From Euryarchaeota archaeon UBA602 (lineage in GTDB: Archaea; Thermoplasmatota; Poseidoniia; Poseidoniales; Thalassarchaeaceae), in NCBI GenBank assembly GCA_002498455.1, contig DAHO01000045.1, forward strand, positions 7,777 to 67,828: a stretch of DNA of 60,052 nt, read 5' to 3'. Position 1 is the first letter of the stretch. Each line of letters starts with the position of its first letter. The notes beneath the pieces were generated by a model. It did no database searches, was not told the origin of the DNA, and worked only from the letters and a program-made list of their open reading frames with translations. A program made the position numbers and the translations under genes. Positions 33,285 through 41,950 of this stretch are shown piece after piece.

Positions 33285-35519
33285 CTACTCCACCTCCACG
33301 CGGCGCGCTTTGAATCCGAATGGCTTGAACGCCTCGCCACTCGAGTCGTAGAACTGGCGCATCCATTCCACGAAGTGCAATCGCACTGCGTGGATGTTTG
33401 GACTGAATACACCAAGTCCCCATGCAAATAGTTGAACCATGAGCCAACCAATGATGATTACTGGGAATAATGGGCTTGAGAAATCAAGGCTTCCATACAA
33501 CATGTTGTTGCCTGTTTCAGCGATCTTCACACCAACCACACCGACGGCGAAAAGACGCACATAGGAGAGAACCGTAGGCAACATACCGATTGCTTCGATG
33601 CCTGCCAATCCGATGTTAATCGGGAATGGAACGCCATGATATCTGAACAATGTCCACATCAACATGCCCAAACCAATCGCGAAATTGGCCACACCGACCG
33701 TCATCACAGTACCCATCAAGTCAATGTAGTCTTGATCGGGGTTGACCCATTTTTCTTCGTATGCGGGAACAGAAAGGAATGCGTAGGCTGCGAGGAAACC
33801 GCCAATGAGGATTAGCATCCAACTGCCCTTCTCGAATAAGGCGCAGACGAATCCTTGGTCGCCGTGACCATTTCCATACAGCCAAATGTCCCGGAAGCCA
33901 ACTGTTAGTCCAATGAGAATGTGTGCGACGCCCAAATAGATGGTGAGAAGAATGAGGTGCTCAAGGTTGCCACCGTGTGCAACATCGGAGACTCGGTGGA
34001 ATGGGTAAGCGAGTGTGAGTCCGAATGGCCCATCCAGAACCCAGTGGACTTCGCCACCGTTCGGATACATGACGGTCATCCAAGCAACCCAGCCTGGTAA
34101 AGACTGATCGTGTTCTGTACCAAATTTTGGTTCTTTCCAATAATAGTGACCATGTGAGCCATCGGGAAGGACGTGTGCCTCACATTGAGCAACGCCAACG
34201 ATGCCTTCGATGTAATATCCTGCATCATCCTTGCAGACTCCGTGTGGAAGGAACTCAAAGCCGGCAAACTCGCCATAGATATAGCCGAAGATGACCGTGG
34301 CAATTCCAATGTAAACGAGGAATTTACCACCCAAATTCATGAGTTCATTGTTGCCAGCACGGCTCATGACAAACGCACCCAGTCCGAGTGTGACCAAACC
34401 GTAGGCCATGTCTCCCAGCATCAATCCGAAGAAGATGGGGTAAGTGACGAACATGAAGAGGGTCGGATCAATTCGACCGTAGCCTGGACGACCCACAGCA
34501 TCGGTCAGCAATTCCATCGGTTTGCTGGCTGTGCGATCTTGATATGCAATCGGTGGCATTTCCTGATGATGGTGGTGGTCCGAATGTCCATGACCGCCGC
34601 CGCCAGGTTCAATCTTGAAGGGTTCAATGTCAACAACCGTGCAAATGGATGAGAGGGCGCTGTTCACTTCGTCAGCTCGGGCCATCTCAACCCATCCATC
34701 GACAATGAATGCATGGTCCGTGGTTGCGATTCGGACTGGCGCAGTGGCCAATTCTTGATCTCGCTCCAACAATTCCAAACCCGAGTGGAGTGAGTCGGCG
34801 TTTGAATCGACCCAAGCTTCAAGACTGGAATTCAGTGTTTCCTGCTCGGCGAGTAGTTCATTCTTCTCAGCATCGATTTCACCCATTCGCATGACTAGGC
34901 TACCCTCGTATTCTGGAACCGGGGTTGGGGTGAAGCCTGCAACCTCCAAAGTAGCTTGAGCGGCTGCAGCATCCGCGTTCAACACGAATACACCAACCAC
35001 AGTCTGCTTTCCTGCGCTGCCGGTGAACATGAGACCGCCCTTCGGGACTTCAACCACTTTGGCGTCTCGAACGGTTCCAATGAAGCAAGTGAGATTCTCA
35101 TACCCGGACAACAAATCGATTTCCAATTTGAGAGGGGCGACCATCGATAGCATCGATTGCTCATCGGAAAGAGCCTTCAGTGCAGACTCAACTTCATCCA
35201 AGCGGTCTTGTGTGGATACCAGTGTATCGACCTGTGAATACAAATCTCCTGAGAGGGATGAGCGGACTTCTTTGATGGACTTGACTGAATTGGATTTCGC
35301 CGCAACCATACCGGCCGCGTTGCGCAACTTGTTGACATCACGACTCAATTGATCCGCGGTGTCGCGGGGCGAACCCATGCTGAGATCATCGTCCTCTCCA
35401 TCGTAGTCTACAAGGTGTAGAGCACGAATTTGAGCGAGCATCTCGATTGTTGCATCCAATTTATCCAACGTACCCGAAGCGACCAAACGGCCCATTCTTC
35501 GGGTGTGGATCTGAGACAT
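33285..35519 (-). CDS. atpI: A-type ATP synthase subunit I (membrane a-subunit)
   Basis: Stator subunit holding the ion channel next to the K ring. Residues 1 to about 380 form the cytoplasmic coiled-coil domain. The C-terminal half has seven to eight hydrophobic helices, with the essential Arg in LPTVLSYVRLFAVGVVG. At 744 residues it is longer than most, because of an extracytoplasmic loop with paired cysteines (HGVCKDD, VAQCEAH) and a cytoplasmic Gly/His-rich insert (GGGGHGHSDHHHH, residues 306-318) that could bind metal. It lies between atpH and atpK. Confidence 0.96.
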   Translation of the reverse strand: MSQIHTRRMGRLVASGTLDKLDATIEMLAQIRALHLVDYDGEDDDLSMGSPRDTADQLSRDVNKLRNAAGMVAAKSNSVKSIKEVRSSLSGDLYSQVDTLVSTQDRLDEVESALKALSDEQSMLSMVAPLKLEIDLLSGYENLTCFIGTVRDAKVVEVPKGGLMFTGSAGKQTVVGVFVLNADAAAAQATLEVAGFTPTPVPEYEGSLVMRMGEIDAEKNELLAEQETLNSSLEAWVDSNADSLHSGLELLERDQELATAPVRIATTDHAFIVDGWVEMARADEVNSALSSICTVVDIEPFKIEPGGGGHGHSDHHHHQEMPPIAYQDRTASKPMELLTDAVGRPGYGRIDPTLFMFVTYPIFFGLMLGDMAYGLVTLGLGAFVMSRAGNNELMNLGGKFLVYIGIATVIFGYIYGEFAGFEFLPHGVCKDDAGYYIEGIVGVAQCEAHVLPDGSHGHYYWKEPKFGTEHDQSLPGWVAWMTVMYPNGGEVHWVLDGPFGLTLAYPFHRVSDVAHGGNLEHLILLTIYLGVAHILIGLTVGFRDIWLYGNGHGDQGFVCALFEKGSWMLILIGGFLAAYAFLSVPAYEEKWVNPDQDYIDLMGTVMTVGVANFAIGLGMLMWTLFRYHGVPFPINIGLAGIEAIGMLPTVLSYVRLFAVGVVGVKIAETGNNMLYGSLDFSSPLFPVIIIGWLMVQLFAWGLGVFSPNIHAVRLHFVEWMRQFYDSSGEAFKPFGFKARRVEVE

Positions 35520-35537
35520 GATTCTCCCTCATTCAGA

Positions 35538-35852
35538 TTATGCTCTAAACGCATCAAGTACGATGTCTACTGCACTGGAACGATTTGATTCACCATCGTT
35601 GTGAATGGATTCAATGGCTTTGTCTCCTTTCTTGGAGACTTTGTTCGCTTCCTTCTGGGCGGCGGCTCGAGCGTCATCGACCATTTGTTGGGAATCGGCC
35701 TGTGCTTGAGTCCTACCCTCACTAACTGTTTCAGCTGCGGCAACTCGTGCTTTGGTGACGATATTGCTGGCTTCAGACTCTGCCTTGGCCAGTGTCGCAG
35801 CGGCATCCGCCTCGGCATCTTTGATGGTTCGTAATACATCGGCTCGACTCAT
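35538..35852 (-). CDS. atpH: A-type ATP synthase subunit H (peripheral stalk)
   Basis: Coiled-coil peripheral stalk subunit of 104 residues with an almost uninterrupted Ala/Glu/Lys heptad pattern (ADVLRTIKDAEADAAATLAK). It is the first gene of the nine-gene operon. ATG 35852 is chosen because AGGTGG lies a few bases upstream; an in-frame ATG at 35861 is inside a hairpin. That Shine-Dalgarno-like GGTGG is half of the perfect hairpin at 35857-35871, which could control access to the start of the whole operon. Confidence 0.9.
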   Translation of the reverse strand: MSRADVLRTIKDAEADAAATLAKAESEASNIVTKARVAAAETVSEGRTQAQADSQQMVDDARAAAQKEANKVSKKGDKAIESIHNDGESNRSSAVDIVLDAFRA

Positions 35853-35856
35853 TGAA

Positions 35857-35871
35857 TCCACCTATGGTGGA
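35857..35871 (-). promoter_or_regulatory. Hairpin enclosing the atpH Shine-Dalgarno sequence
   Basis: TCCACC-TAT-GGTGGA, 6-bp arms with a 3-base loop, ends four bases from the atpH ATG. In the mRNA the 3' arm (GGUGGA) is the ribosome-binding sequence, so folding would mask it. As DNA the same palindrome resembles the CCACC-N3-GGTGG motif before L10e and S6e. Confidence 0.5.
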
Positions 35872-35888
35872 CCGGCGACCGTTGAGGG

Positions 35889-35918
35889 GTTTATGATGAT
35901 ACCCTCAGACCAATGAGG
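35889..35918 (-). promoter_or_regulatory. Probable ATP synthase operon promoter
   Basis: On the minus strand ATCATAAACC (35899-35890) is a TATA-like element about 40 bases before atpH. The inverted repeat CCTCA-N6-TGAGG (35903-35918) lies directly upstream of it. Transcription would then start near the hairpin at 35857-35871. Confidence 0.4.
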
Positions 35919-35989
35919 CTCTGATTTTTCAGAATGTGCGAAAACGACTGTAGGATTGAACCAAATATACGATTGGAAGCCGCAACATA

Positions 35990-36691
35990 ATGGACACAGA
36001 ACGGATTGGTTCTGAGGATTGGGCTGAACTCCAGCGCAATCTTGAAGCGACCATCCCTGTGTACGATCGAATCAATCGATTCGCCACTATTGGACAGGAC
36101 AAGCGATGGCGAAAAATGGTCCGCAGTAGACTTCCTAGTGAAGGAAAAATTCTCGAAGTCGGCTGTGGACCCGGGACTTTTGCTGAGATGATTCCTGATC
36201 GTGACCTCACCTGTTTAGACCCAATTCCAGCAATGCTTTCAGTGGCAGAAAAAAGGGTCAACTCCCAACGCGATGCCCCGGCAGAATTTGTTGAAGGGAC
36301 TGCCGAAGAAATGCCATTTGAAGATGAGAGTTTTGATGCAGCCTGTTCACTATTTTCATTCCGGGATTGGTATGACAAACGCGCGGGACTCTGCGAGGTA
36401 AAGCGTGTTCTCAAGCCAGGGGGCAAAGTTGTCATTGTGGATCCAGCTAAAATCAACAGGGTACATGGGTGGCTTGGATACCTATGGATGCGAATCTGGG
36501 TGGGTGCTTACGCGCGTTACATATGCAAGATGAGCGATCATCCGTGGAAATGGTTGACCAAAACTTACGTCCATTTTGGTACGACCAAGGATTATGTCAA
36601 GATGCTCAAAGATTGTGGATTTACCAACGTTAAAGCAAAACTTGTCTTTCCGGGAATGGCAACGATTTGGACGGCTACAAAACCCGAGTAG
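35990..36691 (+). CDS. UbiE/MenG-like class I SAM methyltransferase
   Basis: 233-residue Rossmann methyltransferase. Motif I is ILEVGCGPGTF (54-64), the acidic residue at the end of strand 2 lies in LTCLDPIPAML, then GTAEEMPFEDESFDAACS, and motif III is VKRVLKPGGKVVIVDPAKINR. The overall pattern is closest to the UbiE/COQ5/MenG quinone methyltransferases, which fits its place directly convergent with a geranylgeranyl reductase and GGPP synthase. The substrate is not certain: demethylmenaquinone or another polyprenyl compound is a reasonable guess. It is divergent from the ATP synthase operon and its stop abuts the ggr stop. Confidence 0.8.
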   Translation: MDTERIGSEDWAELQRNLEATIPVYDRINRFATIGQDKRWRKMVRSRLPSEGKILEVGCGPGTFAEMIPDRDLTCLDPIPAMLSVAEKRVNSQRDAPAEFVEGTAEEMPFEDESFDAACSLFSFRDWYDKRAGLCEVKRVLKPGGKVVIVDPAKINRVHGWLGYLWMRIWVGAYARYICKMSDHPWKWLTKTYVHFGTTKDYVKMLKDCGFTNVKAKLVFPGMATIWTATKPE

Positions 36692-37792
36692 TCAGATTAT
36701 CCATAGCATGCGTCTACAGGTTACTGCGCGCCAGATGATACCTTTTGTCAATGGGTTAAACAGTGCGTTCAGCATCCAATCAGGAAGACGAAAAAGCAGA
36801 CTACCAAACTTGAATGAACGCTTGGAGTTTCGCATGACTTTACCCATCTGCTTATTCCAACGTTTTTCATATTCGCCTAATGGAGTTCCATCTTTGAGGT
36901 GTTCAGCGATCACTTGGCCTGCGATTCGACCCCCTACCATGGCGATGGTAATCCCTGCTCCATTCGAGGGTAGGACCATTCCCGCCGAATCACCAACTAA
37001 CATGTAATTCCCCTTGACGAATGTCTTGATTGTGCCAGACATCGGTAAGGAACCCGCACCTTTGAACGTGATTTTACCATCGTATTTTTGGATGAATTCA
37101 TCTGCATACTGGTTCATTGTTTTGCCTTTCGAAAAATTTCGCTGTATCCCCAGTCCAATATTTGCCCCACTAGACTTTGGGAACATCCAAGCATAACCCC
37201 CAGGGGCCATGGAACCAAAATGAAGTTCAACAGCCTCTCCGTAATCACCATCCATGAGCACAAACTTAACCGGAATTTTAAGCGATTTTTCATCCCAATA
37301 ATCTCTCCTAAGCGGGTCACTGTGCCCACCTGCACCGACGATCACCTTTGCAGATTTTTCATCACCATTTCTGAGAAAGACTGTATTCCCTTCTACGGAT
37401 TTAACATATTGGTCCGTCAAGTATGTTGCTCCCGCTTTTTTGGCGAGTTCCACTAGAGCTTCATCATGGGCCACACGGTTCAATACCAATCCTTCAAAGT
37501 CGTACTTTAGCGGCTTACCTGAAGGTGGTAAAACATGCATTTCCGTTGAAATTCTTGAGATAGCCTCGCTAGGTGTTTGAAACAAATCATCCATGTCCGG
37601 GACATCCGGACACAAACGCCTCATCTCGTCATTGCTAGGCACCAACTCACCGCATTGCAACGGTGTGCCAATCGGATCGCGACCATCGATGACAAGGACA
37701 TCCGCACCACCTTCGGCGGCGTAACGTGCAACTGTGCTGCCCGCAGGGCCACCTCCAATGATGATGACATCATGTTCAGCAGAATCAGTCAT
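36692..37792 (-). CDS. ggr: Geranylgeranyl reductase family protein (archaeal lipid saturation)
   Basis: FAD enzyme that hydrogenates the geranylgeranyl chains of archaeal ether lipids or of quinones. The 366-residue chain begins with HDVIIIGGGPAGSTVARYAAEGG. It contains LQCGELVPS, a GAGGHSDPLRR turn, the family motif PGGYAWMFPKSSGANIGLGI and the second FAD motif NYMLVGDSAGMVLPSNGAGI. It overlaps the downstream end of the GGPP synthase gene by eight bases, so both are likely one operon. Digeranylgeranylglycerophospholipid reductase is the probable role; menaquinone side-chain reduction is possible. Confidence 0.9.
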   Translation of the reverse strand: MTDSAEHDVIIIGGGPAGSTVARYAAEGGADVLVIDGRDPIGTPLQCGELVPSNDEMRRLCPDVPDMDDLFQTPSEAISRISTEMHVLPPSGKPLKYDFEGLVLNRVAHDEALVELAKKAGATYLTDQYVKSVEGNTVFLRNGDEKSAKVIVGAGGHSDPLRRDYWDEKSLKIPVKFVLMDGDYGEAVELHFGSMAPGGYAWMFPKSSGANIGLGIQRNFSKGKTMNQYADEFIQKYDGKITFKGAGSLPMSGTIKTFVKGNYMLVGDSAGMVLPSNGAGITIAMVGGRIAGQVIAEHLKDGTPLGEYEKRWNKQMGKVMRNSKRSFKFGSLLFRLPDWMLNALFNPLTKGIIWRAVTCRRMLWII

Positions 37793-38768
37793 TGCGAGTC
37801 ATCACCTGCCGTGTTATGGACTCCAAGACATCCCTAACCTCGGATTCAGGGAATCGATGTAGATGTCCTAGAGCGCGATCCAAATGATTGTGGATTAGAA
37901 TGTTGCAATATCCAAATGAATCTCCACTTTCCAGAAGTTCCTCAAGTTCATCCCAACGCTCATCATGGAACTCTCCCAGCACATCGGCAAGCTTCCGACG
38001 TGCATCGCCATGCAAGAGTGTAAGAGCATGGATAATGGGAAGGGTCATCTTTCCCTCATGAACATCTGTTCCTCTGGGTTTACCCATTCTTTCATCACCT
38101 GTCAAATCCAATAAATCATCCACCAATTGGAAGGCAATGCCCAATTCCATCCCAAATTCACGCATGGATTCAATTTCAGACTCAGAGGCACCTGCAATTA
38201 TGGCAGCACACTCACAAGCTGAAGAAAACGGCCCAGCGGTTTTACCGCGCACGATTTCGTAGTAATCTTCGGGCGTGGTTGACAAATCAGAGACATGTTG
38301 CAATTGCTTGAGTTCACCCGAGGCAATTGCAGCGCATGTATCGGCCATAATGCGCACGATTTGTTCATCGTAACGCCCACCGATTCCGAATCCCATTACG
38401 AAGAGGAAATCGCCCCCTATGATGGCATGATCCAACCCATGTTTCTCATGCAATGTTTGAACCCCTCTTCGTAGCTTGGCTCCATCATAGATGTCATCAT
38501 GAATCAACGTCGCCGTGTGGATTAATTCGGTAGCAACGGCGAAATCAATGACATCAGAACGATCTTTTCCACCTACCAAATCGTAGGCCAATAGTGTCAA
38601 AATCGGACGGATTCGTTTGCCTCCGGCGAGTAAAATTTCTCTGGCCAATCCCATTGCGTGTGAATATGGGCCGTTCATCGAGGATTCAATGACAGAATGG
38701 AGGGCATCCTCGACCTCCATTCGACGCTCGATGAGAATCGTATTCTCTAGCAGGGATTCCGCCATCAA
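37785..38768 (-). CDS. idsA: Geranylgeranyl diphosphate synthase (polyprenyl synthetase)
   Basis: Chain-elongating prenyltransferase that builds GGPP for ether lipids. The 327-residue protein has GGKRIRPILTLL, the first Asp-rich motif DDIYD (91-95) and the second DDLLD (217-221), with KTAGPFSSACECAAIIAG between them. The two-residue DD-x-x-D spacing without insertion is the archaeal GGPP-synthase type. A TATA-like GATATAGG (38794-38787) about 20 bases before the ATG suggests a leaderless transcript. The downstream ggr overlaps it. Confidence 0.93.
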   Translation of the reverse strand: MMAESLLENTILIERRMEVEDALHSVIESSMNGPYSHAMGLAREILLAGGKRIRPILTLLAYDLVGGKDRSDVIDFAVATELIHTATLIHDDIYDGAKLRRGVQTLHEKHGLDHAIIGGDFLFVMGFGIGGRYDEQIVRIMADTCAAIASGELKQLQHVSDLSTTPEDYYEIVRGKTAGPFSSACECAAIIAGASESEIESMREFGMELGIAFQLVDDLLDLTGDERMGKPRGTDVHEGKMTLPIIHALTLLHGDARRKLADVLGEFHDERWDELEELLESGDSFGYCNILIHNHLDRALGHLHRFPESEVRDVLESITRQVMTRND

Positions 38769-38816
38769 GCCGTCGACAAGGGGTGCCTATATCAACAGGC
38801 GTCTACCGCCCCGAGC

Positions 38817-38835
38817 CAGACACGATGCGTGTCTG
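38817..38835. repeat. 8-bp perfect palindrome in the idsA/HemC-like divergent gap
   Basis: CAGACACG-ATG-CGTGTCTG has the longest arms of the 3-base-spacer palindromes in the window. It covers the GTG at 38829, which would otherwise be the longest start of the HemC-like gene. A regulator site or leader hairpin is inferred. Confidence 0.55.
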
Positions 38836-38852
38836 CCATTGGCGGGACGAAT

Positions 38853-39917
38853 ATGGAGGCGGAAGCAGATTCTAATCAGATACGCCTCGCGTGTATCGGT
38901 ACTGATGACGACTACACCCCTGTTCACATCAGGAAATGGATGGAAACCCGGCCGCTAGAGAACATCGATATGGACATTCAGTTTGAATCTGAATTGTCCA
39001 ATGGATTTTCGTTATTAGACAGCGGAGATGTTGACTTAATCGCAATTTCCGCACAAAAATGGTTTCAAAGCGAAAAACCAACAGGGTTGAAGGTTGCAAC
39101 CGCAATCCCCCGTCGAGATGAAAATCACATCTTGGTTGCATCCGAGGGATGGAAAGTCCCATACAAATCGATCATTCTTTCTGAAAATAAACTGCAAAGA
39201 AGGCAAATGCGTAGACATCGACCCGATTTGCGAGTGCTTGACCCATTGGCCTTTGCCGACATGACTAAACTCACTCCCAGCACCAATTCTCGGCTGGATT
39301 TCATATCTTGGATGGAAGATCTGCGTGCGAGCAAGATGATTGCTGGTTATGTGACCGAAAGACACCTATTCAACCTTGCAAAAATCGATGCGAGAAGGCA
39401 TGTTTTGCAAACCGACTCAAGAGATGGTGGAGCCCGCTTTATCCCCAGCCCACTGCAAGGACTAACTCTGCTAATATCTAGGGAAGGTTTTCCCAAAACT
39501 CTCTCAGATCAAATCGGTGATTCAGAATCACTGACTGCATGGACTTGCGAACGCATTATTCTCAACGAAATAAGTCCAGAACTCCACAATCGATTAGGGA
39601 TATTGGTCCGCCATCGGCAAATCCCTTCTTTGTTGAACCAAGCAGATGAGGAGAAAGATTTGCTGCGTTCGACTTCATTGTTGGATGGAGAAGGAGAGAT
39701 TATCGACAAGACTTCATTGGTCGAAATTCTGCTTGAAGTGGTTGGTAAAACTGGAGAAAAAACGCTATTGCTGGAGAAATTAGTCGCAATCGAAGATGCC
39801 ACCACCCATGCACGCTTGATGGTGGTAGAGTGGAATCGGATGCTCAAGTCCGTAACAATGGAACATCCTGAAGACATTCGCTTGGGCCCGGCCAGACCAC
39901 CATTCCTAGATTTGTGA
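38853..39917 (+). CDS. Divergent hydroxymethylbilane-synthase-like protein
   Basis: 354-residue cytosolic protein. Its first 210 residues follow the order of hydroxymethylbilane synthase (HemC): a start strand (IRLACIGTDDDYTPV), LLDSGDVDLIAISAQKWF, PTGLKVATAIPRRDENHILVAS, the QRRQMRRHRPDLRVLDPLAF stretch (like the SSLRRQAQ region), NSRLDFI, and a PSPLQGLTLLISREG segment in the place of PAPGQGALAIE. The Lys-Asp of the catalytic loop is changed (AQKWF) and no domain-3 cofactor cysteine is seen, so normal enzyme activity is unlikely. Residues 210-354 are helical and unlike HemC. Start: ATG 38853; GTG 38829 lies in a palindrome. Confidence 0.5.
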   Translation: MEAEADSNQIRLACIGTDDDYTPVHIRKWMETRPLENIDMDIQFESELSNGFSLLDSGDVDLIAISAQKWFQSEKPTGLKVATAIPRRDENHILVASEGWKVPYKSIILSENKLQRRQMRRHRPDLRVLDPLAFADMTKLTPSTNSRLDFISWMEDLRASKMIAGYVTERHLFNLAKIDARRHVLQTDSRDGGARFIPSPLQGLTLLISREGFPKTLSDQIGDSESLTAWTCERIILNEISPELHNRLGILVRHRQIPSLLNQADEEKDLLRSTSLLDGEGEIIDKTSLVEILLEVVGKTGEKTLLLEKLVAIEDATTHARLMVVEWNRMLKSVTMEHPEDIRLGPARPPFLDL

Positions 39918-39941
39918 CGGCATTTTTTCTAGGGTCCCAAG

Positions 39942-39980
39942 ACGGCCCTTAGGGCCGTGAATGAAGCGTAACATATACAG
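39942..39980 (+). promoter_or_regulatory. Palindrome plus TATA-like element upstream of the SAP protein
   Basis: ACGGCCC-TTA-GGGCCGT (39942-39958) is a perfect 7-bp inverted repeat with a 3-base loop, 24 bases after the preceding stop. ACATATACAG (39971-39980) follows 12 bases later as a TATA element, about 40 bases before ATG 40015. The hairpin could also end the upstream transcript. Confidence 0.5.
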
Positions 39981-40014
39981 GGGCTTAGGAACGCAAACCC
40001 CGCGAGGGCAAACA

Positions 40015-41748
40015 ATGGTCGATGAAAACCTACTCACACGGTTGTATTCGGCGCGTTTAGATGAACTCCGAGACATGGCCATTTCTCACGACCTTTCAAA
40101 ATCTGGGAATGTGGAACAATTGCGAGCCCGACTCATCAATGAACTCGCTCTGGCTGACACAGATTTGTCTTGGGATTCGATACAAGAAATGCCCAACAAA
40201 GAATTGGGCGAAATGCTAGGTATCTTTGGTATCAAACGCTCAGGTTCAATCAAAGAGAAACGTCAGCGATTGTGGTTGCACTTGAACCATGACCCGAAGA
40301 AACTCAATCCTGAAACCATCGCGGAATCCACACGGGACCAATTGCATGAGTTGTGTAAATTCCTTGAGTTACCACGATCTGGAAGCAAACAGCAATTGTT
40401 TGCAAGAGTCGCCGGTGTTTTGGCTGCACATGACAACGGTTGGGGGAAGGTCAAGAAGAGTCTGCGTCGCGGTAAGACAACTCCTACCGTCCCAAGTCCG
40501 AAGCCTGCTCCCACAACTAAACCGGCCCCTGCACCGGCAATGCCTGAAGATGAAGCTGCTGAGCTGGCAGCGATGATTCAGGCATCCATTGATTCCGTTG
40601 ATGTGGATGAACTTACTGAAGTCCTAGATGAACCTGATGACCCTCCTCCCATTGAATACGAGGGTGTTATCGAGCCTGAAATCGTCGAGGCACCCCCCGT
40701 GGAATTAACGATCGACGAAGGGACTGGTTCAGCCGTCATCGACTTAGAGGCGCGTCTCGCTGAACTGCATAGTCACGTTCGCGAATTTTTGCTTATCAGC
40801 AGAGAGCATGATGCAAACGATGTCGCCGCATTTGTCGAAGATTTAGGCGAACAAGGATTCCAGGTTAGCCATGCTGTAGTTCGCAACCGAATCATGGATG
40901 AAATTACCCAAATGGCCAATCGGAGAGATGCTGAAACCGAAGCCAGTTCTCAAATCCCTGGCTCATGGAGAGAGCGGAAAGCACTACGGAGATTGGAAGA
41001 ATGCCGCCCAAGCCTACTCGACTCTTTAGAAGCCATTTTGGATTCTCATGAAGGTGATATCGCCTTGGCCAGGGTGCGATTTGAGGCTGAAGCTGCAGAA
41101 GCCGGCCTTGATCTCGATTTGCCGGGTATCAGTGGAAGGGTGCATGGATTGTTTGACTTGCAACTCAGCCTACGGGAGGCCGAGGAAAATACGGACCCTG
41201 TGACTGCACGTCGCCAGCGCGCCATGGAGATTCTATACCGTGGTTCACAGGACCTATCCGGCGATGCGATGCGAACATTGCAAAGATTTGAGGAACAAAT
41301 CGAGAACTTCGAGCGAATTGTCGAAACCTTGGTCCGCAGAGCAGAGGGACAATTTGGTCCGGTCGAACATGCATTATTGGTTCGCTTCTTGGAAAGACGC
41401 GGTTGGGATGTTGGGCACCCCGAGGTTCGCCCCCGGGCTATCGCTGCTGCGGGCGCTCTTGCGGCCGCCATGGGTTACATCAGCCCCGAAGAGGCACCTG
41501 GTCTTCCAACATCGATTTCACTAGACCCTGACAAGGTATCAGATGTGGTCGAATCATTACGTGGTTTACTCGTCGACATGGGGCGCAGTGCACCTACACC
41601 AGACAGTGTTGCACACGGACTTTCGGCAGAAGATGCTGGGCAGGCCGAAGAAATCAGTAGCATCGGGCGTGTCCGGGGTAAATTGGACCAAGCCGACGAT
41701 TTATTGAGTCGCCTTTCCCGAGGGAATGATGCTGAACCTGGAGAATAA
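40015..41748 (+). CDS. Protein with three SAP-like motifs and a long helical C-terminus
   Basis: 577-residue cytosolic protein. Three consecutive SAP-type helix-extended-helix motifs begin with LDELRDMAISHDLSKSGN, NKELGEMLGIFGIKRSGS and RDQLHELCKFLELPRSGS, each ending in a K/R-rich helix with RL or RV. SAP motifs bind DNA or mediate chromatin contacts. A Pro/Ala/Lys then acidic linker (about 150-240) follows, then about 300 residues of helices without recognised domain. The whole may be a chromosome-associated protein; function unknown. ATG 40015 is chosen over ATG 39961, which overlaps the promoter. Confidence 0.75.
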   Translation: MVDENLLTRLYSARLDELRDMAISHDLSKSGNVEQLRARLINELALADTDLSWDSIQEMPNKELGEMLGIFGIKRSGSIKEKRQRLWLHLNHDPKKLNPETIAESTRDQLHELCKFLELPRSGSKQQLFARVAGVLAAHDNGWGKVKKSLRRGKTTPTVPSPKPAPTTKPAPAPAMPEDEAAELAAMIQASIDSVDVDELTEVLDEPDDPPPIEYEGVIEPEIVEAPPVELTIDEGTGSAVIDLEARLAELHSHVREFLLISREHDANDVAAFVEDLGEQGFQVSHAVVRNRIMDEITQMANRRDAETEASSQIPGSWRERKALRRLEECRPSLLDSLEAILDSHEGDIALARVRFEAEAAEAGLDLDLPGISGRVHGLFDLQLSLREAEENTDPVTARRQRAMEILYRGSQDLSGDAMRTLQRFEEQIENFERIVETLVRRAEGQFGPVEHALLVRFLERRGWDVGHPEVRPRAIAAAGALAAAMGYISPEEAPGLPTSISLDPDKVSDVVESLRGLLVDMGRSAPTPDSVAHGLSAEDAGQAEEISSIGRVRGKLDQADDLLSRLSRGNDAEPGE

Positions 41749-41765
41749 TCATCCAGTGGGGTGAG

Positions 41766-41918
41766 ATGATTTCCGCAATATTGAGAGCGCTAATGGCTCG
41801 ATTCAGAGGAGAATGGGATGGAGTCAGTCCTGAGCTTCGTTTCTTGCTTTATTGTGAAATCGGGTTTTATTGTTTGTTAGCGATTGTTGTTTTCATTTGG
41901 CAACCCGGATTTCTCTAA
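41766..41918 (+). CDS. Possible 50-residue single-span membrane protein
   Basis: A short ORF 17 bases after the SAP gene codes for a charged start (MISAILRALMARFRGEWDGV) and one hydrophobic helix (about 27-45, Cys-containing, ending FIWQPGFL). The codon pattern is protein-like, and the gap of about 200 bases has no other content. Support is only composition and context; no family is recognised. Confidence 0.4.
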   Translation: MISAILRALMARFRGEWDGVSPELRFLLYCEIGFYCLLAIVVFIWQPGFL

Positions 41919-41950
41919 ATGAATAGAACTGGTTCTATGCAACTGAGGTT

